Numbered from the stretch's first letter, positions 19,565 to 34,651 are shown. The stretch is DNA of 64,000 bases from Dickeya aquatica (GCF_900095885.1 NZ_LT615367.1:3844001-3908000), one strand, 5' to 3'. Notes: generated by a model from the letters alone, not told the origin. Made by a program: numbers and translations.

Positions 19565-21940
19565 ATGAAAAAAAGTCTTCCAACCTTGCTGGCCTCAGTT
19601 ATTGGGTCGGCGCTGTACAGCCAGCACGCGCTGGCCGATCTCGCCTCTCAGTGTATGCTGGGCGTGCCTGTGTACAATCGCCCGTTCATCGCGGGTGATA
19701 CCAGCCAGTTGCCGGTTCATATCACCGCTGACCAGTCACAGGCCAACTACCCGAACGATGCGGTTTTCACGGGTAATGTTTACGTTGAGCAAGGCAACCG
19801 CGTACTCACTGCCGATCAGGTTCTGCTTAACCAAAAGCAGCAGGCCAATCAGGCCGATCCGGTCCGTACCGTGACCGCGATTGGTAATGCGCATTACGAC
19901 GACAATCAGGTCATTCTCAAAGGCCCGAGAGCCTGGTCTAACCTGAACACAAAAGACACCGACGTGGAAAACGGCAACTATCAAATGGTTGGCCGTCAGG
20001 GGCGCGGCGATGCCGACAAGATGAAGATGCGTGAGAACAACCGTTACACTATTTTGGATCACGGTTCGTTCACCTCTTGTCTGCCAGGAGATGATAGCTG
20101 GAGTGTAGTCGGTTCGGAAGTGATTCAGGACAGACAAGAAGAAGTGGCTGAAATCTGGAACGCCCGTTTTCGCATCGCAGGTGTCCCGGTGTTCTATAGC
20201 CCTTATATGCAGTTACCGCTGGGTGACAGACGCCGCTCCGGTTTTCTTATTCCGAATGCCAAGTACGGCAGCAGCAATGGTTTTGAGCTGATTACCCCGT
20301 ATTACTGGAACATCGCCCCGAACTACGATGCCACCATTACCCCACATGTGCAGACCAACCGTGGTATGCAGTGGCAAAACGAATTCCGTCACTTGTCTCG
20401 TTTTGGTTTTAGCCTGATTGAGTTTGACTGGCTGGAGAACGACAAGCAGTACAAAAACGATGTGATGTCGGGCAAGTCCGGTTATGCGCCTGATGAAAGC
20501 TATACCCGCTGGCTGTTCCACTGGCAGCATTTCGGCGTGGTCGATCAGGTCTGGCGTTTCAGCGCGGATTACACCAAAGTCAGTGACTCGAGCTATTTCA
20601 CCGATTTGGACTCCGTTTACGGCAACACCACCGATGGTTATGCCACCCAAAAGTTCAGCCTGGGCTATGCCAACCTGAACTGGGACGCCACATTATCAAC
20701 CCGTCAGTACCAGATTTTCAGCAGCCTGGCTAACCGGGATGTCTATCGCGCGATACCGCAGCTCGATGTCAACTACTATCAAAACGACGTCGGCCCGTTT
20801 GACTTCCATCTCTATGGCCAGGCGGTGAAATTTACCAACGTAAACCCGGTCTACCCGGATGCGACACGGTTTCACATCGAGCCAACGTTATCACTGCCGA
20901 TTGCCAACCAGTGGGCCAGCCTGAATACCGAAACCAAACTGATGGCCACCCACTATCAGCAGGAAAACCTGGATAAATACCTCGCCAGTGGCATTAACAA
21001 TACCGAGGCTCAGGCTCTAAAAGAGAGTGCCAATCGTGTGATGCCACAATTCAAAACCGATGGAAAAATGGTGTTTGAGCGCGACATGGACTGGGCAACA
21101 GGCTACACCCAAACCCTGGAGCCTCGCGTGCAGTACCTGTATGTGCCGTACCGGAATCAGTCATCCATTCGCACCTACGACTCCACGTTGTTACAGGCTA
21201 ACTACGCCGGTCTGTTCCGTGATAAAACCTTCAGCGGTCTGGATCGCATCGCCTCAGCCAATCAGGTCTCCAGCGGTGTGACCACCCGTTTATACGACGG
21301 TGCGCTTGAGGAGCGCTTTAATGCCTCCCTCGGTCAGATTTATTACTTTGACCGCCCGCGTACCGGCACGGCCGCCAGCATTGACCAGAATAATGACAGC
21401 GGCAGCCTCGCCTGGGCTGGCGATGCCTACTGGAAGTTTGCCGATAACTGGGGCGTGCGCGGCGGGGCGCAGTATGACAAGCGCATCAATAATTTCACGC
21501 TGGGGGATGCGGTGCTGGAGTACCGTGGTGGTGGCGAGCGCATGTTCCAGTTGAACTACCGTTTTGCCAGTGCTGAATACATTCAGGCCATGCTGCCCAA
21601 CATAAGAAACCCCGGTTATCAGCAAGGGATTTCTCAGGTTGGTGCCACCGCCAGTTGGCCGTTATCAGAGCGCTGGGCAATTATTGGTGCTTACTACTAT
21701 GACACCAAAGCGAATCAACCGGCCGATCAGTTACTGGGCCTGCAATACAACACCTGCTGCTGGGCGGTCAACGTTGGCTACGAGCGCAAAATTACCAAGT
21801 GGAACAGCAACCTCAACCAAAGCGTGTATGACAATAAAATAGGCTTCAGCTTTGAGTTACGCGGCTTGAGCAGCAATTACGGCCTGGGCACAGAAAAAAT
21901 GCTGGGCAATAGCATCCTGCCTTACCAGCGCGCGTTCTAA
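19565..21940 (+). CDS. lptD: LPS-assembly outer membrane protein LptD
   Basis: 791 aa outer membrane beta-barrel that inserts lipopolysaccharide into the outer leaflet with LptE. A signal peptide ([14 protein letters not shown] to ALA) leads to the OstA/LptA-like periplasmic domain ([12 protein letters not shown]) and the barrel. The four structural cysteines are present: Cys30, Cys172 and the pair Cys731-Cys732, so the two interdomain disulfides can form. ATG 19565 is chosen because MKKxxPTLLA is the conserved start. It is followed by surA, which encodes a chaperone that LptD needs, as in E. coli. Confidence 0.96.
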   Translation: MKKSLPTLLASVIGSALYSQHALADLASQCMLGVPVYNRPFIAGDTSQLPVHITADQSQANYPNDAVFTGNVYVEQGNRVLTADQVLLNQKQQANQADPVRTVTAIGNAHYDDNQVILKGPRAWSNLNTKDTDVENGNYQMVGRQGRGDADKMKMRENNRYTILDHGSFTSCLPGDDSWSVVGSEVIQDRQEEVAEIWNARFRIAGVPVFYSPYMQLPLGDRRRSGFLIPNAKYGSSNGFELITPYYWNIAPNYDATITPHVQTNRGMQWQNEFRHLSRFGFSLIEFDWLENDKQYKNDVMSGKSGYAPDESYTRWLFHWQHFGVVDQVWRFSADYTKVSDSSYFTDLDSVYGNTTDGYATQKFSLGYANLNWDATLSTRQYQIFSSLANRDVYRAIPQLDVNYYQNDVGPFDFHLYGQAVKFTNVNPVYPDATRFHIEPTLSLPIANQWASLNTETKLMATHYQQENLDKYLASGINNTEAQALKESANRVMPQFKTDGKMVFERDMDWATGYTQTLEPRVQYLYVPYRNQSSIRTYDSTLLQANYAGLFRDKTFSGLDRIASANQVSSGVTTRLYDGALEERFNASLGQIYYFDRPRTGTAASIDQNNDSGSLAWAGDAYWKFADNWGVRGGAQYDKRINNFTLGDAVLEYRGGGERMFQLNYRFASAEYIQAMLPNIRNPGYQQGISQVGATASWPLSERWAIIGAYYYDTKANQPADQLLGLQYNTCCWAVNVGYERKITKWNSNLNQSVYDNKIGFSFELRGLSSNYGLGTEKMLGNSILPYQRAF

Positions 21941-22182
21941 GGTATGTTATGACGATGTAATGCCGGGAACTCTGACAACGAGAGACGTCTAAATAACCGG
22001 TAACGATTAAGAACCTGGCGCAGCAGGCCGTGTTTCGCGACCAGTGTTAACACGGCCTGCCTGCCAAAAACCGCAGCGCGCTTTTGGGGTAGTCTGGGTT
22101 CAACATGGCCGCTCACGCAGCCTTGATGGGATAGGTTCTCAACATTTAACCCGCTCTGGCGGATGACATTAACGGGAAAGGT

Positions 22183-23475
22183 ATGAAGAACTGGAGAGCG
22201 CTTGTTCTGGGACTGGCACTGAGTGCCAACATGGCGTTTGCGGCACCGCAGGAGATGGATAAAATCGCCGCCGTGGTCGATAACAGTGTGGTTCTGGAAA
22301 GCGATATCAATAGCCTGCTGCAATCCGTGAAAATGAATTCACAGGAAGCCGGTCAGCAATTGCCGGATGACAGCACGCTGCGCCACCAGATCCTGGAACG
22401 CCTGATCATGGATAACATCATCATGCAGATGGCGCAGAAGATGGGTGTGCAGATTTCAGACGATCAACTGGATCGTTCCATCACCAATATCGCGGCGCAA
22501 AACCGCATGAGTCTGGATCAACTGCGCAGCCGTCTGGCCGCTGAAGGCGTCAATTTTGACACTTATCGCAGCCAGATCCGCAAAGACATGACCATCGCCG
22601 AAGTGCGTAACAGTGAAGTGCGCCGCCGTGTCAGCGTTTTGCCGCAGGAAGTGGATTCGCTGGCCCAGCAGCTCGCAAGCCAGGGGGCGAACGGCCCCGA
22701 AGTCAACCTGAGCCAGATATTGATCCCGCTTGCAGAAAACCCGACCCAGGATCAGGTCGATAAAGCCGAGTCACTGGCTAACCGACTGGTAAAAGAGGCC
22801 TCTCAGGGCGCAGATTTCGGCAAACTGGCCATCACCTATTCGGCCGACCCTCAGGCACTGAAAGGCGGCCAGATGGGATGGGGCCGCCCGCAGGAGTTAC
22901 CGTCGCTGTTTGCTGAACGTCTCTCCAGCCCGCGTAAAGGCCAGATAATCGGGCCCATCCGCTCAGGCGTCGGTTTCCATATTTTGCGTATTAACGACAC
23001 CCGTGGCGGCGATCAGGCGGTTTCGGTGACAGAAATGCACGCCCGTCACATCCTGCTGCGTACCTCGGTGGTGATGAACGACGCGCAGGCCCGCGCCAGG
23101 CTTGAAGATATCGCCAGCCAGATTCGCAGCGGTAAACTGAGCTTTGCCGCGGCAGCCAAACAGCTGTCGCAAGACCCTGGTACCGCCAATCAGGGCGGCG
23201 ATCTGGGTTGGGCGTCACCGGATATGTACGATCCGGCATTTCGCGATGCGTTGACCCAACTGCAAAAAGGCGAACTCAGTGCGCCGGTGCACTCTTCTTT
23301 TGGCTGGCACCTGATCCAACTGCTGGATTCCCGTCAGGTAGACAAAACCGATGCGACGCAAAAAGAGCGCGCCTATCGCATGCTGTTTAACCGTAAATTT
23401 GCCGAAGAAGCCCAGACCTGGATGCAGGAAAAACGCGCCGCAGCCTACGTGAAAATCATCAGTGGGCAGAACTGA
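22183..23475 (+). CDS. surA: Periplasmic chaperone / peptidyl-prolyl isomerase SurA
   Basis: 430 aa with a signal peptide cut after AFA (about residue 20). It has an N-terminal chaperone domain and two parvulin domains (about 172-273 and 283-381; [14 protein letters not shown] begins the second), then a C-terminal helix. It escorts outer membrane proteins, including LptD, to the BAM complex. Its stop overlaps the pdxA start (TGATG). The 242-bp gap after lptD contains a 22030-22085 GC-rich stretch but no feature I can name. Confidence 0.96.
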   Translation: MKNWRALVLGLALSANMAFAAPQEMDKIAAVVDNSVVLESDINSLLQSVKMNSQEAGQQLPDDSTLRHQILERLIMDNIIMQMAQKMGVQISDDQLDRSITNIAAQNRMSLDQLRSRLAAEGVNFDTYRSQIRKDMTIAEVRNSEVRRRVSVLPQEVDSLAQQLASQGANGPEVNLSQILIPLAENPTQDQVDKAESLANRLVKEASQGADFGKLAITYSADPQALKGGQMGWGRPQELPSLFAERLSSPRKGQIIGPIRSGVGFHILRINDTRGGDQAVSVTEMHARHILLRTSVVMNDAQARARLEDIASQIRSGKLSFAAAAKQLSQDPGTANQGGDLGWASPDMYDPAFRDALTQLQKGELSAPVHSSFGWHLIQLLDSRQVDKTDATQKERAYRMLFNRKFAEEAQTWMQEKRAAAYVKIISGQN

Positions 23476-24488
23476 TGCAGAGCGAAAAGCGGCAACCGCG
23501 TAGTGTCACCAGAATAGTGGTGACACCCGGCGAACCGGCCGGGATTGGCCCTGACCTGATAGTCACACTGGCCCAGCAAGACTGGCCGGTAGAACTGGTG
23601 GTGTGCGCTGATGCACATTTGCTGCAAACGCGCGCTCAGGCATTGCAACTGCCGCTGCAATGGCGTGAGTATCAGCCGGAGCAGCCCGCACAACCTCAGC
23701 AGGCCGGTACGCTGACGCTGCTGCCGGTATCGCTTGACGCACCGGTTGTCGCGGGGCAGTTAAACGTAGCCAACGCCCGCTATGTGGTAGAAACACTGGC
23801 CCGTGCGTGTGATGGTTGCCTGCGCGGTGAATTTGCCGCTCTCGTCACCGGCCCGGTGCACAAAGGGATCATCAACGATGCCGGTATCGCCTTTTCCGGC
23901 CATACCGAATTTTTTGCCGATCGCAGCCACCGCCCGCGTGTGGTGATGATGCTGGCAACCGAAGAGCTGCGCGTGGCGCTGGCTACCACTCACCTGCCGT
24001 TAAAAGCGGTGGCAGATGCCATTACCCGTGACAGCCTGCATGAAGTGATCACGATTTTGCATCACGACTTGCAGCAAAAATTCGGCATACCTCAGCCTGC
24101 CATCTACGTGTGCGGGCTCAATCCGCATGCCGGTGAAGGCGGGCACATGGGGCGTGAAGAGCTGGATGTCATCATCCCGGCTCTGGACGAATTGCGCCAA
24201 ACCGGAATACAGCTTATCGGCCCACTTCCTGCCGATACCCTGTTTCAGCCCAAGTACCTCGACCATGCCGATGCGGTGCTGGCGATGTATCACGATCAAG
24301 GCCTGCCGGTACTGAAATATCAGGGCTTTGGCCGGGCTGTGAATATCACCCTGGGGCTACCGTTCATCCGTACCTCCGTTGACCACGGCACCGCGCTGGA
24401 ACTGGCCGCCAGCGGCCAGGCCGACTCAGGCAGTCTGCGGACTGCCTTACATCTCGCTATTGATATGACGACTAACTGTAATGAATAA
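23475..24488 (+). CDS. pdxA: 4-hydroxythreonine-4-phosphate dehydrogenase PdxA
   Basis: 337 aa enzyme of pyridoxal 5'-phosphate synthesis that oxidises 4-phosphohydroxy-L-threonine. Start motif [12 protein letters not shown], metal-binding [10 protein letters not shown] and [13 protein letters not shown] are family hallmarks. It overlaps surA by 1 bp and rsmA by 8 bp, so translation is coupled through surA-pdxA-rsmA. Confidence 0.95.
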   Translation: MQSEKRQPRSVTRIVVTPGEPAGIGPDLIVTLAQQDWPVELVVCADAHLLQTRAQALQLPLQWREYQPEQPAQPQQAGTLTLLPVSLDAPVVAGQLNVANARYVVETLARACDGCLRGEFAALVTGPVHKGIINDAGIAFSGHTEFFADRSHRPRVVMMLATEELRVALATTHLPLKAVADAITRDSLHEVITILHHDLQQKFGIPQPAIYVCGLNPHAGEGGHMGREELDVIIPALDELRQTGIQLIGPLPADTLFQPKYLDHADAVLAMYHDQGLPVLKYQGFGRAVNITLGLPFIRTSVDHGTALELAASGQADSGSLRTALHLAIDMTTNCNE

Positions 24489-25299
24489 TCGCGTCCACCA
24501 AGGCCATTTCGCCCGTAAGCGTTTTGGTCAGAATTTCCTCAACGATCAGTTTGTGATCGACAGTATTGTCAGCGCCATTCACCCGTTGCCGGATCAGGCG
24601 GTGGTAGAAATCGGCCCCGGTTTGGGGGCGCTGACAGTACCGATCGGCAATCGAATGGATCGTTTCACCGTGGTGGAGCTCGATCGCGATCTGGCGGCCC
24701 GTCTGGAGGTGCATCCGGTTCTCAAAGACAAGCTCACCATCATCCAGCAGGATGCGATGACCGTCGATTTTTCCGCGCTGTCGCAACAGGCAGGACAGCC
24801 GCTGCGGGTATTTGGTAATCTTCCGTATAATATTTCGACACCGCTGATGTTTCATCTGTTCAGCTATACTCACGCCATCCGTGACATGCACTTCATGTTG
24901 CAAAAAGAGGTGGTGAACCGGCTGGTCGCGGGCCCAAACAGCAAAGCCTATGGCCGCCTGAGCGTAATGGCGCAGTATTATTGTCAGGTGATCCCGGTGC
25001 TGGAAGTGCCGCCAACAGCTTTCCGCCCCGCCCCTAAAGTGGACTCGGCGGTGGTCAGACTGGTGCCGCACACCACGTCACCTTATCCGGTGGTGGATAC
25101 CCGTATTTTGGGCCGGATAACAACCGAAGCCTTTAACCAGCGTCGCAAAACGCTGCGCAACAGTCTGGGGAATCTGTTCACTCCCGGGCAACTGAGCGCG
25201 CTAGAGGTAGACCCGAATATCCGGGCTGAAAACGTGACCATTACGCAATATTGTCGGCTGGCCGAATGGCTGACCGCACACCCCACATCGCAGGAATAA
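24481..25299 (+). CDS. rsmA: 16S rRNA dimethyladenosine transferase RsmA (KsgA)
   Basis: 272 aa SAM-dependent enzyme that dimethylates A1518 and A1519 of 16S rRNA. SAM motif [10 protein letters not shown] (about 42-51) and catalytic NLPYNIST (about 113-120) are present, with RKRFGQNFL at the N-terminus. It starts inside pdxA and precedes apaG by 15 bp, the standard enterobacterial cluster. Confidence 0.96.
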   Translation: MNNRVHQGHFARKRFGQNFLNDQFVIDSIVSAIHPLPDQAVVEIGPGLGALTVPIGNRMDRFTVVELDRDLAARLEVHPVLKDKLTIIQQDAMTVDFSALSQQAGQPLRVFGNLPYNISTPLMFHLFSYTHAIRDMHFMLQKEVVNRLVAGPNSKAYGRLSVMAQYYCQVIPVLEVPPTAFRPAPKVDSAVVRLVPHTTSPYPVVDTRILGRITTEAFNQRRKTLRNSLGNLFTPGQLSALEVDPNIRAENVTITQYCRLAEWLTAHPTSQE

Positions 25300-25314
25300 G
25301 CTGGAGTTGTCGTC

Positions 25315-25692
25315 ATGATGAATGCGCCCCGAGTTTGCATACAGGTTCAGAGCTTCTATGTCGAAGCGCAATCCCAGCCAGAGGACGCGCGCTTCGTCTT
25401 TGCCTATACCATTACTATTCGTAATCTGGGGCGTCATGACGTCAAACTGCTTAATCGCTACTGGCTGATTACCAACGGTAACGGCAAACAGACCGAGGTG
25501 CAGGGCGAGGGGGTTATCGGCCTTCAGCCTGTTATCAAGCCCGGTGGCGAATTCCAATACACCAGCGGCGCGATTCTGGAAACCCCGATGGGCACCATGG
25601 AAGGGTATTACCAGATGATTGACCATCAGGGTGAAACATTTCAGGCTCCCATTACGGTATTTCGTCTGGCCATTCCCTCACTCATACATTAA
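25315..25692 (+). CDS. apaG: ApaG, Fn3-like protein of the apaGH operon
   Basis: 125 aa, the same length as in E. coli, with the family segments [26 protein letters not shown] and EGVIGLQP. It has a fibronectin-III-like beta sandwich; its molecular role is unclear. It is followed after 6 bp by apaH. Confidence 0.93.
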   Translation: MMNAPRVCIQVQSFYVEAQSQPEDARFVFAYTITIRNLGRHDVKLLNRYWLITNGNGKQTEVQGEGVIGLQPVIKPGGEFQYTSGAILETPMGTMEGYYQMIDHQGETFQAPITVFRLAIPSLIH

Positions 25693-25698
25693 ACGATT

Positions 25699-26541
25699 AT
25701 GGCTACCTATCTTATTGGCGATGTTCACGGCTGCGCCGTCGAACTCAAGGCGCTATTGGCTCAAATTGGCTTTAACCCTGGTCATGACACCCTGTGGCTG
25801 ACCGGTGACCTGGTGGCGCGTGGCCCTGACTCGCTGGAAGTGCTGCGCTATGTGCGTTCACTGGGTGACGCAGTGCGTCTGGTGCTCGGCAACCACGATT
25901 TACACCTGCTGGCGGTTTACGCGGGGATCAGCCGTAATAAACCGAAAGATCGTTTAGATCCGCTGCTCAACGCACAGGATGCGGACGAACTGATTAACTG
26001 GCTGCGCCGCCAGCCGCTGCTTCAGGTCGATGAAGCGCACAAGCTGGTGATGTCCCATGCCGGTATCACGCCGCAATGGACACTGGAAACGGCAAAAATG
26101 TGCGCGCGCGAGGTAGAAGCGATCCTCAGCAGCGACAGCTACCCGCTGTTTCTCGATGCGATGTATGGCGATATGCCAAACCACTGGAGCCCGGAACTCA
26201 GTGGTCTGGCGCGGCTGCGCTTTAGTACCAATGTGCTCACCCGCATGCGTTATTGCTTCTCCGGTGGCCAGCTTGACATGCTGTGTAAAGAAGCGCCTTC
26301 GCAGGCTCCGTCATTACTCAAACCCTGGTTTTCTCTGGGCGGGCCGGTAGCTTCTGAATACGCCATCGCCTTCGGCCACTGGGCATCACTGGAAGGCAAA
26401 GGCACGCCAAAAGGCATCTATGCGCTGGATACCGGCTGTTGTTGGGGAGGCGCGCTGACCTGCCTGCGCTGGGAAGATAAACGCTATTTCTACGAGCCAT
26501 CACGGCAAACGCAGCTGAACAGCGGCGACATCGCGCTTTAA
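25699..26541 (+). CDS. apaH: Diadenosine tetraphosphatase (symmetrical) ApaH
   Basis: 280 aa metallophosphoesterase that splits Ap4A into two ADP; it also decaps Np4-capped RNA in E. coli. Metal-site motifs are GDVHGC (7-12), [10 protein letters not shown] (about 36-45) and GNHDLHLL (about 61-68). It is the last gene of the lptD-surA-pdxA-rsmA-apaGH cluster. A hairpin follows directly after the stop. Confidence 0.95.
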   Translation: MATYLIGDVHGCAVELKALLAQIGFNPGHDTLWLTGDLVARGPDSLEVLRYVRSLGDAVRLVLGNHDLHLLAVYAGISRNKPKDRLDPLLNAQDADELINWLRRQPLLQVDEAHKLVMSHAGITPQWTLETAKMCAREVEAILSSDSYPLFLDAMYGDMPNHWSPELSGLARLRFSTNVLTRMRYCFSGGQLDMLCKEAPSQAPSLLKPWFSLGGPVASEYAIAFGHWASLEGKGTPKGIYALDTGCCWGGALTCLRWEDKRYFYEPSRQTQLNSGDIAL

Positions 26542-26542
26542 G

Positions 26543-26567
26543 GTCACCGGCGCTGACAGCCGGTGAC
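26543..26567. terminator. Hairpin between convergent apaH and phoX
   Basis: 9-bp stem GTCACCGGC/GCCGGTGAC with a 7-nt loop beginning 2 bp after the apaH stop and ending 16 bp before the phoX stop. No T-run follows. Confidence 0.5.
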
Positions 26568-26582
26568 AGTCACATCACACCA

Positions 26583-28475
26583 TCACGCGCCAATCACACC
26601 GCCATCGTCACGGGTTATCATCACAACCGATGAGCGAGGCCGCACGCTGTTGCCGGGAAAGTGTGAATCCCCTTTCTCACCGGGGTGCTGCACGTTGACA
26701 AACAGCGTGCGGTAATCCGGCGTAAAGGCGATCCCGGTCAGCTCGCAGGATTTCGGGCCGACCATAAAACGGCGGATCTCGCCGCTGGTCGGGTCACCCA
26801 CCAGCATCTGATTATTGCCCTGGCCGACAAAATCGCCGCTGTTGCTGTAGTTACCGTCTGTCAGGATCCACAGGCGGCCATCCTTATCAAAGCCCAGCCC
26901 ATCGGGGCTGTTAAAGCTGTTTTCTGCGGTAATATTTGGCGTACCACGATTCACGCCCTCCGGGTGTGCTACCGGATTGCCGCACAGGGCGTACATATCC
27001 CAGTTAAAGAGAGCCGCGCTGGCATCGCCGCCCTCATCCCAGCGGATTATCTGACCATAAATATTATTCGGGCGCGGGTTGGCGGCATTGACCGGCATCC
27101 CCTCCTCGCCCCGTTTGCTGTTGTTTGTCAGCGTACAATAAGCGCGGCCATCATGCGGGTTAACCGCGATCCACTCCGGCCTGTCCATGCGCGTAGCCTT
27201 CACCTGTGAGGCTGCTTTACGGGCGAAAATCAGCACCTCAGCCTGGCTGTGAAAACCGTTTTCCGGCGTCAGGCCACTCTTGCCAAACTCCAGCGCAATC
27301 CAGCGCCCTTTTCCTTTTAGCGGTGTACCGGCTTCATCGGCATCAAACTGCGCAACATACAGCACGCCGTCATCCAGCAGTGCGGCATTCGCCGCCGGAT
27401 TACTCATATCCACCCGACCTGTCGAGACGTATTTATAGATAAATTCACCGCGCTCATCGTCCCCCATATACACCACCAGTTGCCCGTTTTTGGCCACGGT
27501 CACGGCAGCATTTTCATGCTTGAAGCGCCCCAGAGCGGTGCGTTTTACCGGCGTAGCGTCCGGGTTCATCGGGTCGATTTCCACAATCCAGCCGTGGCGG
27601 TTAAATTCGTTCGGGTGCACAGCGACATCAAAGCGATCATCAAAATCCACCCAGTTACGCTCAGGCTCCTTGACCTTCAATGAATAACGTTTCTGTTCTG
27701 ATGTGGTTTGATAGTCCGCCTGACGGGTACCGAAGTAAGTGTCAAAATTCTCTTCACAGGTCAGGTACGTGCCCCACGGCGTCTTGCCGTTGGCACAGTT
27801 GCCAAATGTCCCCAGCACCTGCGTACCCTGTGGGTCGGCGGCGGTTTTCAACAGCGCGTGGCCTGCCGCCGGGCCGCTAAAGCGCATCGGCGTATTAGCG
27901 GTAATACGGCGGTTATAGCGCGACGGGCGTTCAATCTCCCAACGTACTGAATCGGCGACACGCTTGACGGCGACAATCGACACACCGTGAGCGGCCTGAG
28001 ATTTGCGCACATCTTCAAGGCTGACGGCTTTGGTGCCGCCATGCGCAAACAGGTACTGCTCGTTGACATATTCGTTATTGATGGCCATCACGCCGTGGCG
28101 TTCATCAATCGGGAAAAAGCTCATGCCGTCGTTATTATCGCCAAACTGTTTTTCCTGATCGGCGGCGCTGTTCTTGCCCTCGGGATGAAAGGCCGGTGCC
28201 CCTTCGAGTAACGGCTCTCCCCAGGAGATCAGCACCTCGGCACGGTAGCCGGGCGTAATCACAATGTTGTCTTCCGTCGAGGTGGCGATGCCTTTAAAAC
28301 CCAGTAACGGGCTGGAAGGCGTATTGCTGTTGGCCGCCTTGGTCACGCCGGGGAAAAAACCGATACCCCCGCCCAGGAAACCCGCCAGCCCCAGTGCTCC
28401 GGCGTGGCCCAACAGTTTGCGGCGGGCAGGATCCATCAGGCTGGCGTCATGATTAATGTGCATCTTGTCAGTCAT
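26583..28475 (-). CDS. phoX: PhoX-family alkaline phosphatase (DUF839), Tat-exported
   Basis: 630 aa. The N-terminus carries a twin-arginine signal (ARRKLLGHAGALGLAGFLGG, about residues 17-36), so the protein is exported folded. The rest matches the DUF839/PhoX family of calcium- and iron-dependent phosphatases, with typical blocks ENAAVTVAKNGQLVVYMGDDER, CEENFDTYFG and FNSPDGLGFDKDGRLWILTDG. It should release phosphate from organic phosphoesters in the periplasm. No Pho box was recognised upstream. It sits between apaH and folA, where E. coli has none. The symbol is by family; substrate range is not predictable. Confidence 0.82.
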   Translation of the reverse strand: MTDKMHINHDASLMDPARRKLLGHAGALGLAGFLGGGIGFFPGVTKAANSNTPSSPLLGFKGIATSTEDNIVITPGYRAEVLISWGEPLLEGAPAFHPEGKNSAADQEKQFGDNNDGMSFFPIDERHGVMAINNEYVNEQYLFAHGGTKAVSLEDVRKSQAAHGVSIVAVKRVADSVRWEIERPSRYNRRITANTPMRFSGPAAGHALLKTAADPQGTQVLGTFGNCANGKTPWGTYLTCEENFDTYFGTRQADYQTTSEQKRYSLKVKEPERNWVDFDDRFDVAVHPNEFNRHGWIVEIDPMNPDATPVKRTALGRFKHENAAVTVAKNGQLVVYMGDDERGEFIYKYVSTGRVDMSNPAANAALLDDGVLYVAQFDADEAGTPLKGKGRWIALEFGKSGLTPENGFHSQAEVLIFARKAASQVKATRMDRPEWIAVNPHDGRAYCTLTNNSKRGEEGMPVNAANPRPNNIYGQIIRWDEGGDASAALFNWDMYALCGNPVAHPEGVNRGTPNITAENSFNSPDGLGFDKDGRLWILTDGNYSNSGDFVGQGNNQMLVGDPTSGEIRRFMVGPKSCELTGIAFTPDYRTLFVNVQHPGEKGDSHFPGNSVRPRSSVVMITRDDGGVIGA

Positions 28476-28653
28476 AGTCGGCTACGTCCTTTGCATGATT
28501 CATTCAAATGAGGCCACAAGCCTCACGGCGAGACACAAATGACGACCAATGCTACGCAATAAATATGACCAAACGTTTACATGGAGATACAAAGAGACAA
28601 CAAAAATGCAGCACCAGTAACAAGGATGGTGCACAAATCGCACCTGACGTGAT

Positions 28654-28677
28654 AAAAAAACCCGCCGAACGGCGGGT
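28654..28677 (-). terminator. folA intrinsic terminator
   Basis: On the minus strand ACCCGCC GTTC GGCGGGT is followed by a run of T (28654-28660). It lies 23 bp after the folA stop. Confidence 0.92.
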
Positions 28678-28699
28678 CAGACAAGGGTGCAGCAAGACG

Positions 28700-29182
28700 C
28701 TAGCGGCGTTCCAGAATTTCGAAACAGTAGCTGTGGGAGTTCTGTTCATCGGCATCGTGGAATTCGCTAAAGCTCGATATCCACTCATCAGGCTCATAGT
28801 CAGGGAAATGGGTATCGCCTTCAACGTCAGCATCGATATGGGTCAGATAGAGCCGGGTAGCGCGCGGCAACATCTGCTGATACACCCGGCCTCCGCCAAT
28901 CACCATCACTTCTTCAGCATCGCCTGCGGCTGCCAGCGCTGCATCCAGAGAGTCAACCCAGGTGACGCGATCGTCATCACCGGGATGGTGACTCACCACA
29001 ATATTCAACCGGCCCGGCAGCGGCCTGCCAATAGACTGGTATGTCTTGCGCCCCATGACAACAGGCTTATTGAGGGTATTGCGCTTAAACCACGCTAAAT
29101 CGGCGGGCAAATGCCACGGCATGGCATTTTCCATACCGATCACACGATCTATTGCCAGTGCGGCAATCAAACTAATCACCAT
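28700..29182 (-). CDS. folA: Dihydrofolate reductase
   Basis: 160 aa enzyme that reduces dihydrofolate to tetrahydrofolate with NADPH; the trimethoprim target. The active-site acid is Asp28 in [13 protein letters not shown], and [17 protein letters not shown] and [11 protein letters not shown] form the NADPH site. The C-terminus [13 protein letters not shown] is identical to E. coli. It is the chromosomal housekeeping type, not a mobile dfr gene. Confidence 0.96.
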   Translation of the reverse strand: MVISLIAALAIDRVIGMENAMPWHLPADLAWFKRNTLNKPVVMGRKTYQSIGRPLPGRLNIVVSHHPGDDDRVTWVDSLDAALAAAGDAEEVMVIGGGRVYQQMLPRATRLYLTHIDADVEGDTHFPDYEPDEWISSFSEFHDADEQNSHSYCFEILERR

Positions 29183-29296
29183 GGTAAAACCCTACAGGCT
29201 ACAAAATTGGTGTCACTATACGGAAAGGCCGTGGAGGCGTCGATATCATAACCGGGCCCCCGGCCAATATTTAAGAGAACACCGAACGCCTGTCGA

Positions 29297-29767
29297 TTAG
29301 ACTCCAGGCCGCTTACGGTAAATCCAGATACCGGGTAGTGACAAACCGATAGACAAAGCCCCGACAATAAAGCTGGCTTTCAAAAAATTGGTAATCAGCA
29401 TCTGCATCAAGGCTTCGCTGTACCCCTGATGGGAGAGCTGCACCACGGAAATCATCGCCGTGTAGGCTGAGATACCGGGAAACATCGGGATAACGGCCGC
29501 CACCGTAAACACCTTGGGATGAGCCAGAAACCAGCGCGACCAGCGAATACCGATAATCCCTACCATGATAGAGGCCGCAAACGTCGCCCATTCAATCGGC
29601 ACGCCAAAGTGAATCAATAAAAAGCGCGCGCCATGCCCCAGCCCACCGAGTAATGCACAATACGGCAGCGCCCGCATCGGCACATTGAACACCATGGCAA
29701 ACCCCACCGCAGGGATGGCCGCCAGCAGCATATCCTGAATCAACGCAACAATCAGTTCAATGACCAT
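29297..29767 (-). CDS. yjjB: YjjB, small subunit of the YjjPB (ThrE-type) exporter
   Basis: 156 aa with about five membrane segments. It corresponds to the C-terminal half of ThrE (DUF3815), with [15 protein letters not shown] and [19 protein letters not shown] conserved. ATG 29767 gives the family N-terminus; an ATG 15 bp upstream is possible. It overlaps yjjP by 16 bp. In E. coli YjjPB exports succinate. Confidence 0.88.
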   Translation of the reverse strand: MVIELIVALIQDMLLAAIPAVGFAMVFNVPMRALPYCALLGGLGHGARFLLIHFGVPIEWATFAASIMVGIIGIRWSRWFLAHPKVFTVAAVIPMFPGISAYTAMISVVQLSHQGYSEALMQMLITNFLKASFIVGALSIGLSLPGIWIYRKRPGV

Positions 29768-30534
29768 CCGTGCAGCCCCCATAGTGCCATCGCCGTGACC
29801 ACACCAATACAGGTCGCCAGTGTCAGCAGGCTGGCCATCGTCCAGCGTGCCAGCCCGGTATTGATGTGGCCTTTAAACATATCCGCCACCGCATTAATCA
29901 ACGGAAAACCGGGTACCAGCAACAACACACTGGCCGCCATAGCCACCGGCGAGCTGTGTTCAAGGCCGGGGACTCGCATCAGCAGGCCCGATGCAGAGGT
30001 GGCAACAAAAGCGGTAATACAGAAATTAATCAAAGGATTGAGATGACGAGCCGTGAGAACCTGACGGACATACATCGCCATGCCGCTGGCAATTAATGTC
30101 ACCAGAAACGCATCCCAGCCACCACCATTAAGGCGGCTGAAGCAACCGCACGACAGCGCCACCATCGTCACCATTAACCAGCGAGGATAACGTAGCGGTT
30201 TGATATGACTAAAGCGTTTCGCCACACCATCCACATCCAGCAGTTTATGCTCAGCCATAATCACCACGCGCTGAACCTCCGTCACCACATGCATATTGAT
30301 GCCGCGATCGACGTTTTTACGCGTCGATGTCAGGCAGTGCCCCTGCATGATGGTGGTCAGGACAATCGAATTCGCCGAGATAGAGCCCTCAACACTATCC
30401 ATCCCCAATGCCACGCCAAGGCGTGATGCCAGTTGTTCAACCAGCGTACTTTCCGCGCCATGCTGCAACAGCAACAGCGCACATTGAATACACAAGCGGG
30501 TAATATCCCGTTGCTGTGTCGTTTCACATACCAT
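29752..30534 (-). CDS. yjjP: YjjP, large subunit of the YjjPB (ThrE-type) exporter
   Basis: 260 aa, the DUF1212/ThrE N-terminal half: a soluble region (about 1-115) followed by about five membrane segments, with [20 protein letters not shown] conserved. It acts with YjjB as a two-gene version of the ThrE threonine/serine exporter; in E. coli the pair exports succinate. In E. coli the genes lie near dnaT; here they are next to folA. Confidence 0.88.
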   Translation of the reverse strand: MVCETTQQRDITRLCIQCALLLLQHGAESTLVEQLASRLGVALGMDSVEGSISANSIVLTTIMQGHCLTSTRKNVDRGINMHVVTEVQRVVIMAEHKLLDVDGVAKRFSHIKPLRYPRWLMVTMVALSCGCFSRLNGGGWDAFLVTLIASGMAMYVRQVLTARHLNPLINFCITAFVATSASGLLMRVPGLEHSSPVAMAASVLLLVPGFPLINAVADMFKGHINTGLARWTMASLLTLATCIGVVTAMALWGLHGWSLN

Positions 30535-30711
30535 GTTACATCCCTACTGTCTGCCCAAATATAACCACTATCGCTGTGGCTTTTATAAGTTTATTAACAC
30601 GTAAAACGGGTGATGGATAGCGTGGAAAAATGAATAGTGCGAAAAAATTTCACTGGCGGTATTATGCCCACCTTTTTCCGCCGGTTCTTTGATTGTCACA
30701 CCTAATCCATC

Positions 30712-31326
30712 ATGCTTGAGACCTCTTTATTTGTCGCCACCATCGCTGCGCTGGGGATGATTTCTCCCGGCCCGGACTTCTTTCTGGTTATCAAAAACGC
30801 GGTGCGTTATCCGCGTATCGCTGCCATGATGACCGTACTTGGCGTCATCGCAGGCGTCGCTACCCATATGGCCTACTGTGTCGCCGGGCTGGCGGTGGTT
30901 ATCACCACCACACCTTGGTTATTCAGCCTGCTGAAATATGTCGGTGCGGCCTACCTTATCTGGCTGGGTATTCAGGCACTTCGCGCCCGTGGCGGCAGCC
31001 AGCTCGCGCTTTCCGGCATCCGTAGCCAGCAAATCGGGCTGTGGAAAGCCTTCATGCAAGGGTATCTGTGTAACCTGCTCAACCCCAAGGCCACGCTGTT
31101 CTTTCTGGCGGTGTTCACTCAGGTACTCCACCTGAATTCCAGCCTGGGCGAAAAGCTGTGGTACGCCGGGATCATTCTGGGGTTGACGCTCATCTGGTGG
31201 CCGCTGCTGGTGATACTGATCCAGAGCGAAGCCGTGCGGCAAGGGCTATCCAAAGCGCAAAAACTGCTTGATAAACTGCTGGGCGGGGTGTTGATAACCC
31301 TCGGTATCAAGGTCGCACTAAGCTAA
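30712..31326 (+). CDS. LysE/RhtB-family amino acid exporter
   Basis: 204 aa with six predicted membrane segments and the family signature MISPGPDFFLVIKNAV at the end of the first helix, plus NLLNPKATLFF. Members export amino acids such as threonine, homoserine, lysine or leucine; the substrate is not readable from sequence. Resemblance to RhtC is at family level only. It is divergent from yjjP across a 177-bp AT-rich gap. Confidence 0.85.
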   Translation: MLETSLFVATIAALGMISPGPDFFLVIKNAVRYPRIAAMMTVLGVIAGVATHMAYCVAGLAVVITTTPWLFSLLKYVGAAYLIWLGIQALRARGGSQLALSGIRSQQIGLWKAFMQGYLCNLLNPKATLFFLAVFTQVLHLNSSLGEKLWYAGIILGLTLIWWPLLVILIQSEAVRQGLSKAQKLLDKLLGGVLITLGIKVALS

Positions 31327-31392
31327 ATCGCCGCCCGGATAACCGACAAAAAAAACCGGCCAGATAGCTGACCGGTTTCTCACACGCCAATC

Positions 31393-31421
31393 CCGCGCCT
31401 GAACTCAGGCGCGGTTTTTTT
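31393..31421. terminator. Terminator between convergent lysE-type gene and carB
   Basis: CCGCGCCTGA/TCAGGCGCGG (31393-31414) followed by seven T ends plus-strand transcription; it lies just beyond the carB stop. A second hairpin, AAACCGG/CCGGTTT with a 12-nt loop (about 31353-31378), precedes it. Confidence 0.88.
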
Positions 31422-31426
31422 ATGCT

Positions 31427-34651
<3,225 letters not shown>

